Positions 8,115-15,659 of a DNA stretch of 32,142 nt are shown here, piece by piece (position 1 is the first letter of the stretch; each line of letters starts with the position of its first letter). The position numbers and the translations under genes were made by a program. Source of the stretch: Candidatus Zambryskiibacteriota bacterium (lineage in GTDB: Bacteria > Patescibacteriota > Minisyncoccia > Phycocordibacterales > WO2-35-19). The notes beneath the pieces were generated by a model. That model searched no databases and had not been told where the DNA came from. It saw only the letters and a list, made by a program, of their open reading frames with translations. The stretch covers positions 1-32,142 of the forward strand of contig JAFGCQ010000030.1 in NCBI GenBank assembly GCA_016932555.1, given 5' to 3'.

Positions 8115-9458
8115 TTAAAATATACAAAGCTTTGACACAATTTCCGTAAAAAACCGCCCACGTTCTTCAAAATCGCTGAATTCTCCATAGCTTGGGGATG
8201 CTGGCGAAAGTAGGACTACATCACCAGCTTCTGCAACAGAAATGGCTTTGGAGACTGCAGACTGCAGGTCAGCAGAATAACTTGTATCAAAATGATAATT
8301 TTTGAATTGTATTTCTTGGAAAACACGATTGCCTGAGTCTCCAGTGAATATAATGTGCCTAACTTTTTCGTTATCTAATAATTTCAGAAACGCATCAAAT
8401 TGAAGGCCCCGATCCTTTCCTCCCAAAATCAATATTATGGGTGAAGGCCGAAAAGCTCTTACAGCCGCCAAGGAGGAGTCAGTAGTAGTAGATATAGAAT
8501 CATTTATAAACTGTATACCCCGCCAATTGAAGACCGTCTGTAATCGGTGGTCAAGAGGTGTAAAGGACATAAGGGTTTCTGCTAGTTTCTTCGGATCCGC
8601 ATCAAGTTTGGCATATGCGACAGTTAATGCAGCACATATATTGGATAAATTATGCCTGCCACGTAGTTGAAAATCCTTTAAAGATAAGAGTTTATCTTGA
8701 GCAAACATTATTGAATTCTGATCTGCCCAAAATCCAGAATCTTGCTGGTCATACCAAACAATATCAGATCTATGTTGCAAGCGCGATCGTAGTTCCTTAT
8801 TTGAAAAGCAAGCAACTTTCATTTGGATACTAGGTAAATCGAGCAATCGAAGTTTATCAAGAAAGTAATTTTCCTTGGTTTTATGCCAATCTATATGCTC
8901 TTGGAAAAGATTGAGTACAACACCAACAGCGGGACCAATTGTTAAATCGGCAATTTGATAGCTTGAGGCTTCAATAATAGTGTGGGCAGGTGGTTTATTG
9001 CAGCTTAGCATTGGAATTCCTATATTGCCTATCAATATGGCGTCCGTCTCCATACTACGAAATATATGATAAATGAGACTTGAAGTAGTACTTTTCCCTT
9101 TGGTTCCAGTAACTACAATTGGGAATGTTTGTTCCCGGAATGTTGAAAGCCATAGGTCCAGAGAAGTGTGTATTGGAATACCGACTTTTCGAAGTTCCAT
9201 CATCTCCTGTCTATAAATGCTGACACCCGGAGATCGGATTAGACAATCTATTTGATGATTCCGCAGTTTTGTAAGTGCTTTAGTAAAAGAATAGAAGTTG
9301 GAGGCAAATTCGTCATCTTCAGGTATTACGTTCTCATCGAACGTAATTATCTTTGCAGTTGGAGCCAGATCCTTTATTTCTCGGAAGGTTTGTTTTCCAT
9401 CCCTTCCCAAGCCCCATATAGCAATACTCTTGCAGGATGTAAGATCAGAGAGTTTCAA
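8115..9458 (-). CDS. murD2: UDP-N-acetylmuramoyl-L-alanine--glutamate ligase, MurD2-type (probable L-Glu-adding)
   Basis: Mur ligase P-loop VVTGTKGKSTTSSLIYHI, GNIGIPML, EASSYQI, FINDSIS, SPASPSYGEFSDFEERG. TTG start overlaps the upstream murL stop (TTGA). Confidence 0.82.
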   Translation of the reverse strand: MKLSDLTSCKSIAIWGLGRDGKQTFREIKDLAPTAKIITFDENVIPEDDEFASNFYSFTKALTKLRNHQIDCLIRSPGVSIYRQEMMELRKVGIPIHTSLDLWLSTFREQTFPIVVTGTKGKSTTSSLIYHIFRSMETDAILIGNIGIPMLSCNKPPAHTIIEASSYQIADLTIGPAVGVVLNLFQEHIDWHKTKENYFLDKLRLLDLPSIQMKVACFSNKELRSRLQHRSDIVWYDQQDSGFWADQNSIMFAQDKLLSLKDFQLRGRHNLSNICAALTVAYAKLDADPKKLAETLMSFTPLDHRLQTVFNWRGIQFINDSISTTTDSSLAAVRAFRPSPIILILGGKDRGLQFDAFLKLLDNEKVRHIIFTGDSGNRVFQEIQFKNYHFDTSYSADLQSAVSKAISVAEAGDVVLLSPASPSYGEFSDFEERGRFFTEIVSKLCIF

Positions 9459-10825
9459 ATTAAATTAAATAAGTAAGTAAGTAGTTCTTTGGAAACATTA
9501 TGGTCATCTGAATGGAAAAATGATTCAACCTTTGCCTGTTCAATTCTTTTCTGCTTATCCTGAAGTCTTTCCCACAAGTGCGCAACTACAACATCCGATT
9601 TCCAAACGCTAGACTCTGCAAGAATGCCGATTGCAGCAGCAGACTCTTCTATTTCCCCCACACATTCCCAAGGCTTGTGTCCAGATATTCCAACCAATTC
9701 GGAATAGCTTGGAATATTCGCTGGATTGTCAAGAAGATTACTTCCAAAAATATTGATGAGCCTTTTCTTCTCAAATGAGGTAGCAAGGGATAGAAATGCA
9801 AAGTGACATTTTGGACACTCACCACACCACAATCGGTCTGTTTGGGGATTTCGGATTTTGAAGACTCGATTGCAGCTGGTAAAAACATCATCATATTCCC
9901 TCTGACTCGAAAACAATCTGGCTATACTTAATTCAGACAATGGCCGAAGCAAAGAAAAATAATTGATTCCGCAAGCACCATCTTCATTGAGAAGTTTTCT
10001 TAAACGATTCTCAAAATCAAGAGATTTGCTGTATTGATGATTTACATCAATTCCAAAAGCTTTAAGATTACCCTCATTAGCAGAACGCTCGTTTGACATT
10101 ACTATGTCTTGAAATCCATGCCAAATTGCCGTAAAGCAAGCAATTAAGCTAATAATACCAGTTATTGGTATATGACCGTTAAGATATCCTACTTCGTTAA
10201 GTGAAAACAGATTAGGAGATAGCGTACGATAGACCTTCACCAAGGGTACACGGGCAATCTTAGCGAACTTAAGAATTACGCGAGAAGGATTAACAGAAAA
10301 CAGGGAAAACTCTCGCCCAGCTTCTTGCATGATTTTTACAGATGTAAGAGAATCCCTTCCCCCACCAATTGGGATTAGTGCTCTGTTGAGTAATTTGGTA
10401 TGGATAGCCTTAGCCTTCCTTGTCGGACTATAGAATGTAATTCGATCAGTTAGATCACAATGATTCCGATAGGCAAACTCAGCTAACCCTTGAAAATAAA
10501 GATTTCTAAAAAATTCACGAGCAATTGGGCTGAGGGGCGTCTTCACCAGGAGTACCGGTGGTAATGCAGCTTTGTAGTAACTTACGCCACAGGCGATATG
10601 AAGAAAGCAAGCAATTCTTTCAAGAGCTTTCCAATTTACCAAATCGGGATTTTGAGATTTCCCAAATTCTATCTTCTCGACAAATGATAAACCGTTATCC
10701 CATAAGTATTTAAGTGTAAGTATCCCCGATTGACTATTGAAATCCCATGAATCAAATATAAATTCAGAGACTTTATTCGAATCTCCGATCTTGTGCGATA
10801 TTTCTTTACAGATTGCTTTGGGCAT
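9455..10825 (-). CDS. murL: UDP-N-acetyl-alpha-D-muramoyl-L-alanyl-L-glutamate epimerase (MurL)
   Basis: MurL-like motifs: FAYRN, IPIGGGRDSLTS (PP-loop-like), NGHIPITG, SNERSANEG, VNHQYSKSLDFE, SLLRPLSELSIARLF, SCNRVFKI, WCGECPKCHFAFLSLA, LINIFGSNLLD, HKPWECVGE. Directly upstream of and overlapping murD2. Confidence 0.85.
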   Translation of the reverse strand: MPKAICKEISHKIGDSNKVSEFIFDSWDFNSQSGILTLKYLWDNGLSFVEKIEFGKSQNPDLVNWKALERIACFLHIACGVSYYKAALPPVLLVKTPLSPIAREFFRNLYFQGLAEFAYRNHCDLTDRITFYSPTRKAKAIHTKLLNRALIPIGGGRDSLTSVKIMQEAGREFSLFSVNPSRVILKFAKIARVPLVKVYRTLSPNLFSLNEVGYLNGHIPITGIISLIACFTAIWHGFQDIVMSNERSANEGNLKAFGIDVNHQYSKSLDFENRLRKLLNEDGACGINYFSLLRPLSELSIARLFSSQREYDDVFTSCNRVFKIRNPQTDRLWCGECPKCHFAFLSLATSFEKKRLINIFGSNLLDNPANIPSYSELVGISGHKPWECVGEIEESAAAIGILAESSVWKSDVVVAHLWERLQDKQKRIEQAKVESFFHSDDHNVSKELLTYLFNLI

Positions 10826-11259
10826 TTACTTATACGTTTTAATTAGGCTTAATTAGAAATCCTAGTTACCCTGAAAGAGCATATTTTTGTATTAGTTACA
10901 GGTAGCTTTTAACCCAACTGAATACTATATGTCAAGACTAGGAAACACGAATCCCACTATAAGAAATCGGCTGATTTCGTAAAATCCAAAGAATTTTCTT
11001 CCAGCTAATCCTAGATTTCCCATCAATTTTATCAATTTCTCAGCCAAAATTGCGAAAAATTTGGTTGATATTAAGACATCTCTCAGATCAATCTTAAAAA
11101 ACCAATTTTAATTCTAGCAAATTTTAGCAATTCCATAAAACGAGTCAATGGTGGATAAATGCTGGTAGATGCTGGCGCGGCACCTGATTCTTTTCCCAAG
11201 CCGGCAACTTTATCCTTCTTTTATCTCACTTCCAGCTTGTTATCCTTATAATTCCATAA

Positions 11260-11541
11260 CAGAATATCAAGCAGCTGCCTATTTACAGAGAAAATGATTA
11301 TGTAATTTTTAAATATGGTCACGGTAGGGTAGAAAAATATACCTCAAAAATATTAAAGAAAATTGAGAGGAATTTAAATGGTTTTAAAATATTTACCCCA
11401 CCGGTTGAATCTCTGAAAGAAAAATTTAGAAAACATATTGAGGACCGACCTAATAAGATTAAGTGTGAAAAGATTAAAATCGATGCCAAAGCATTGTTTA
11501 CAGACGAAGAAATTAAAGAAATGGGATGGAATGTAAATTAG
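11260..11541 (+). pseudogene. 5'-truncated ORF remnant of unknown family
   Basis: Open frame without a plausible start: QNIKQLPIYRENDYVIFKYGHGRVEKYTSKILKKIERNLNGFKIFTPPVESLKEKFRKHIEDRPNKIKCEKIKIDAKALFTDEEIKEMGWNVN*. Confidence 0.4.
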
Positions 11542-11787
11542 AAATATTTTATCATTACGGCAAAATTTCCCCTCTTTCAACGACTATCCAACTTGCTATC
11601 CTTAAAATCAAAACCGAATATCACGCTGTTTGACGGAGTTTCCTCTCTTCCAGCTCTTTCCGCTCGAAATATTTCCAGAGGTCATCAATCAATTTATCCA
11701 AGACCGGGTTCTTTGAGTTGTCCGATTGGGAAAAAGCTTGTCCTGAGCTTGTCGAATGGGTTCGAGGTACGTCCCGAAACGGGTCAC

Positions 11788-11833
11788 AAATTATACCACA
11801 CCAAAAAAGCCAAAGAGCATCTTTGACATATTA
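11788..11833. repeat. dispersed repeat copy 1 (with terminator-like hairpin on minus strand)
   Basis: AAATTATACCACACCAAAAAAGCCAAAGAGCATCTTTGACATATTA; near-identical copy at 30166-30213. Confidence 0.65.
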
Positions 11834-11842
11834 CTAAAAACA

Positions 11843-11865
11843 TCAAAGACTTTTTTGGTCTTTGA
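11843..11865 (-). terminator. intrinsic terminator downstream of the 29-aa ORF
   Basis: Minus strand TCAAAGAC CAAAAAA GTCTTTGA followed by TGTTTTT. Confidence 0.6.
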
Positions 11866-11899
11866 TATCTTTAGTCTCAATAAATTAGAGATAGTTTTG

Positions 11900-11989
11900 C
11901 TATTCAGCAGCTGGAGTCTCCTCTTCAGGAGCAGCCATAGGATCTTCACCTTCAGCGGTGGTTTCTTCCTCTTTCTTTTCTTCGTCCAT
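11900..11989 (-). CDS. 29-aa highly acidic small protein
   Basis: ATG...TAG reads MDEEKKEEETTAEGEDPMAAPEEETPAAE*; terminator immediately downstream. Below the size cutoff of the ORF track. Confidence 0.45.
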   Translation of the reverse strand: MDEEKKEEETTAEGEDPMAAPEEETPAAE

Positions 11990-12098
11990 AGTAATATATA
12001 TTATTACGGCTGATAATTCGTCGTAAATAACCGACAATTAAATATTATCAATATTTTATAATCCTGGCAAGTCTTTCTGTGTATTACGACACATTTTT

Positions 12099-13808
12099 TT
12101 AAATAACGTCTTCCGGTCTATCTGGTGAGATTTGGTAGTAGTTTATAATAAATTTAGTAATGTCAAAAAATGGATCAGTTAGAGTTTCAGATGCATAGCG
12201 TACATTTTGGGGATTAATATGGAATAAGAAGATTAAAAATCTTGGATTATAAGCTGGGAAATAACCGAAAAACGAATGCAAATATTTACCTTCAACATAA
12301 CCAATTTCGCCTTCATTAGTCATTTGAGCTGTACCGGTTTTGGCTGCCACTGAATAGCCAGGAATTCTCATTTGCCCATTTTTAAGAGAAGTATCTACTA
12401 CTTTGACTAACATCCGAGTGATTTCTTCTGAAGTTTCTTTTTTAATAATTTGTTTGCTGGGAGCAAAAGATGTTTTTTGAGAGAGCCCATCTTGGTATTC
12501 TATTTTTTTTACGATGTGAGGAGTAATTAATTTACCACCATTAGCTAAGACCGAAAGCGCTCTAACAGTTTCAATGGGAGTTATCGCGATACCATGACCA
12601 TAAGCGGCTGTGGCTATTTCAATTTCACGACCACTATCAAAATTTTTTATAAGACCCCTAGTCTCGTTGGGTAAATCTATGCCGGTTTCAGTGCCAATAC
12701 CAAAATTTTTCATATATTCTATAAATTTCTCATTACCCATTTTCAAAGCCACAAAAGCCGCTCCAGTGTTCAGAGATTGATTTAAAACTTCTTGCATATC
12801 AACAGTTCCCCTGCCTCTATTATCATAATTTGAAATGCGTTTATTATTTAAAACTAAAAAACCAGCATCATAATAAGTACTATTAGCAGTTATGGTGCCG
12901 TTATCAATACCGGCTGCTATAGTTATGGGTTTTATAATAGAACCCATTTCGTAAACTCCTTCGACTAAGAAATTGCCAAAAAAATTAACATTGCTTTCTT
13001 GAAAATTATTTAAATCAAAAGAAGGGTCCCAGGCCATGGCAATAATTTCTCCATTTATTGGGTTAATTATTATACCACCAGCACTATTACTGCCCCATTT
13101 TTCCCTAGTTTTTACTAACTCATCTTCCAAAAAAAGTTGAACCGCAGGTTCAATAGAAGTAATAATGCTGCCCTCTTTTTTAGGATGATCACTAAAAGTA
13201 TCCTTGACATTAGATAAAAACTCAGCAAAAAAGTTATTATAGGCTTTTGAAGAATCGATTTTTAAAATATCCTCATAATAACGCTCTAAACCGTAACGCC
13301 CAGCTAATTCATCATCCTTAAAACCTACAAGACCAATTACATTAGCGGCTAATTTTCCGCCGGGATAAAATCGCCATTTATCAATTGAGAGAGTCACTCC
13401 ATAAAGATTAAGATTTTTTATTTTTTCAGCAGTATCAGAATTTAAGTGTTTCGCGATTTCTTCATAAGGATCGTCTTGTTTCCGGGCTTTAGTCATAAAT
13501 TCTGATTTATCTAAAACCAAAATTTGATTTAGTTCATTATAGATCTCCTCTGGATTCTTTATAATTTCAGGATTTATAGCTATTGTAAAACCAGAACGTG
13601 AAATTGCCGCTGGAATTTTTTCGCCATTTTTGTTTTCAAAATAAATAGTTTCTCTATCATAAAGAATTGTGCTTTCGTTTATGTTTTGCCTTTCAGCTTC
13701 AGTTTTAAAAGTTTTACTATTTACAACTTGGATTTGATAAAGACGAAAAGTTATAACTAGTGCTACCAGTACGATAATCACTGAGATGAAACGGATCCTT
13801 CCCAACAT
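12099..13808 (-). CDS. ftsI: peptidoglycan transpeptidase FtsI / PBP3-like
   Basis: YEMGSIIKPITIAAGID (SxxK), SLNTG (SxN-like), AAKTGTAQM (KTG); position in dcw cluster. Confidence 0.9.
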   Translation of the reverse strand: MLGRIRFISVIIVLVALVITFRLYQIQVVNSKTFKTEAERQNINESTILYDRETIYFENKNGEKIPAAISRSGFTIAINPEIIKNPEEIYNELNQILVLDKSEFMTKARKQDDPYEEIAKHLNSDTAEKIKNLNLYGVTLSIDKWRFYPGGKLAANVIGLVGFKDDELAGRYGLERYYEDILKIDSSKAYNNFFAEFLSNVKDTFSDHPKKEGSIITSIEPAVQLFLEDELVKTREKWGSNSAGGIIINPINGEIIAMAWDPSFDLNNFQESNVNFFGNFLVEGVYEMGSIIKPITIAAGIDNGTITANSTYYDAGFLVLNNKRISNYDNRGRGTVDMQEVLNQSLNTGAAFVALKMGNEKFIEYMKNFGIGTETGIDLPNETRGLIKNFDSGREIEIATAAYGHGIAITPIETVRALSVLANGGKLITPHIVKKIEYQDGLSQKTSFAPSKQIIKKETSEEITRMLVKVVDTSLKNGQMRIPGYSVAAKTGTAQMTNEGEIGYVEGKYLHSFFGYFPAYNPRFLIFLFHINPQNVRYASETLTDPFFDITKFIINYYQISPDRPEDVI

Positions 13809-13810
13809 TT

Positions 13811-14134
13811 TTATTCTACATTAAGAGACAAGGCGGTTTTTTTGTTTTCTTTGATTATAAAAGTTTGATGATTTACTTCTATAAAACCCAAAGCTAGAGC
13901 CTTTTCTAAATCTACTTCATTTTCCAGAGCTAAACGTTTCGATTCCATCTCGCTGACTTCAATACTCAAAGACTGCATTTCAACTTTGGATTTCTCTAAA
14001 ATCGTCAAGGTTCTAACAGCTACACCAGCAAAACAAACATACAAAAAAGCGACTATTATAATGAAAGCTAATAATATAAAATTAGTACTTTTCTTTAGCA
14101 CTAATGTTAATGTTTTGTTTTTTATATTAGCCAT
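13811..14134 (-). CDS. FtsL-like small single-TM protein
   Basis: N-terminal TM then coiled-coil-like segment, between rsmH and ftsI as expected for ftsL; identity by synteny only. Confidence 0.6.
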   Translation of the reverse strand: MANIKNKTLTLVLKKSTNFILLAFIIIVAFLYVCFAGVAVRTLTILEKSKVEMQSLSIEVSEMESKRLALENEVDLEKALALGFIEVNHQTFIIKENKKTALSLNVE

Positions 14135-14161
14135 TTCACTTGCTTTTTTATTTTTTATAAT

Positions 14162-15073
14162 TTATCCTGATATTTTTTTAAGAAATCTGAGTTTAGCGCT
14201 TCTGGCTCGGGAATTTATTTCTATTTCTTTATTGCTTGGAACAATAGGTTTTTTATTTAAAATTTTTCCCCATTCTTTATTAGCCAAGTTTCTAAAAAAT
14301 TGCTTTACAATTCGATCTTCTAGACTATGAAAAGATATAACCCCTATTATTCCTCCTCTTTTTAAAATACAGAAAGCTTTTTGGAGACCGATCTTTAAAG
14401 TCTGTAACTCATCATTTACTGCAATTCTTATAGCTTGAAAAGTCTTAGTGGCTGGATGAATTCTACCGAAACGATAAAATACTGGAACTGCTTCTTTAAT
14501 AATTTTGGCTAATTGATCTGAAGTTTTTATAATTTCTCTTTTTCTGTTTTCAACAATAGCTCTGGTAATTCTTCTTGCATATTTTTCTTCACCATAACCA
14601 TAGATAATATCCGCCAGATTTTTTTCATCCCATTTATTCACTATGTCATAAGCAGTAGTATCTTCCTTATTAATATCGTTCTTAAAAGTCATGATTAATG
14701 GTTCATTTCTCTGGAAACTAAAACCTCGGCCAATTTTACCCTCTGGAGTATCTAATTGATCAGAGCACCAACCTAAATCAAATAAAATTTTAGTAGGATT
14801 TTTAATGCTAAAAATTTCTAAAATTTTGTCGATATTTCTGAAATTTAATACTGCTAACCTTGGTTTGGCTCCCGCCAAATTCAACCTTTCTCGAGTAATA
14901 TCAACAGAAGTCTCATCTGCATCAATACCATAAAGTTCAACTCGATTAGACATTTTATTCCAAACAGCTTCCATGTGACCACCGCTACCCACAGTAGCAT
15001 CTAAATAAATATCTCCTTCTTCAAAGGAAAAACCTTCTAATATTTCTTTTAAAAGAACACTTTCGTGAGCCAT
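14162..15073 (-). CDS. rsmH: 16S rRNA (cytosine1402-N4)-methyltransferase RsmH
   Basis: HESVLLKEILEGF, YLDATVGSGGH, LFDLGWCSDQLD, RGFSFQ, VISFHSLEDRIVKQFFR. Confidence 0.95.
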   Translation of the reverse strand: MAHESVLLKEILEGFSFEEGDIYLDATVGSGGHMEAVWNKMSNRVELYGIDADETSVDITRERLNLAGAKPRLAVLNFRNIDKILEIFSIKNPTKILFDLGWCSDQLDTPEGKIGRGFSFQRNEPLIMTFKNDINKEDTTAYDIVNKWDEKNLADIIYGYGEEKYARRITRAIVENRKREIIKTSDQLAKIIKEAVPVFYRFGRIHPATKTFQAIRIAVNDELQTLKIGLQKAFCILKRGGIIGVISFHSLEDRIVKQFFRNLANKEWGKILNKKPIVPSNKEIEINSRARSAKLRFLKKISG

Positions 15074-15510
15074 TACATTAACCCCAAGTCTGATAACTTC
15101 TCGGCCAAACTATCAGCTTTTTTTTCTACTTCTTTCTTGTAATCAGTCCACGACTTTTCGTTCCATATTTCCAACCTGTTTTGCACTCCTATCAAAACTA
15201 CTTTCGTTTTGAGATTGGCACGTCGGGCAAGGAAATCCGGAACCAAAACTCGCCCAATGCTATCTACTTCAATTTCGCTAGCTCCCCCAAACATATATCT
15301 GGTAAAACTACGCATATCAGAAGAAAGCATTGAGGAATTTTCCGAGAGCTTGTCTGCAATTCTCTCCCAATCTTTGAGAGTGAATGCAAATAAGCACTGG
15401 TCTAAACCTGGTGTGATAACTATCTTCTTGCCCATAAGGAGTCTGAATTTAGACGGCAAAGAGACCCTATTCTTGTTGTCTATATTATGTGTATATTCCC
15501 CAATAAGCAT
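15073..15510 (-). CDS. mraZ: transcriptional regulator MraZ
   Basis: MLIGEYTHNIDNKNRVSLPSKFR...DSIGRVLVPDFLARRANL; upstream of rsmH. Confidence 0.95.
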   Translation of the reverse strand: MLIGEYTHNIDNKNRVSLPSKFRLLMGKKIVITPGLDQCLFAFTLKDWERIADKLSENSSMLSSDMRSFTRYMFGGASEIEVDSIGRVLVPDFLARRANLKTKVVLIGVQNRLEIWNEKSWTDYKKEVEKKADSLAEKLSDLGLM

Positions 15511-15528
15511 GTTTTACTGAAAATAATT

Positions 15529-15563
15529 TACCACTCTTTCCCACTTGGTTCCATTTTATACCA
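15529..15563 (-). promoter_or_regulatory. MraZ operator (four 10-bp-phased TGG repeats)
   Basis: Minus strand TGGTA-TAAAA-TGGAA-CCAAG-TGGGA-AAGAG-TGGTA directly upstream of mraZ. Confidence 0.75.
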
Positions 15564-15593
15564 CTAAGATAACCGAGTCCACTACTTTGTTTC

Positions 15594-15610
15594 TGTGGAT
15601 AAGTGGATAA
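15594..15610 (-). promoter_or_regulatory. two DnaA-box-like sites
   Basis: Minus strand TTATCCACTTATCCACA: one consensus TTATCCACA and one single-mismatch TTATCCACT, overlapping by one base. Confidence 0.4.
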
Positions 15611-15659
15611 CTAAAAACCCCTTTATTTGAGGGAGATTTTAGCAATTTTTGTAAAAACT

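Noticed and set aside
9455-10825. N-type ATP-pyrophosphatase or tRNA-thiolation enzyme (because of GGGRDS)
   Set aside because: Remaining motifs and adjacency to a MurD-like ligase match MurL much better.
11374-11580. Minus ORF of 68 aa
   Set aside because: Antisense to a better remnant on the plus strand; Phe/Ile-rich composition typical of AT-rich shadow ORFs.
11593-11826. Plus ORF of 77 aa with LVLSLSNGFEV
   Set aside because: Translation of a REP-like repeat and terminator hairpin; not a real gene.
13986-14330. Plus ORF of 114 aa, hydrophobic
   Set aside because: Antisense to the ftsL-like/rsmH junction; no supporting signal.
15594-15610. Replication origin
   Set aside because: Only two DnaA-like boxes, with no dnaA/dnaN or AT-rich unwinding cluster in the window.
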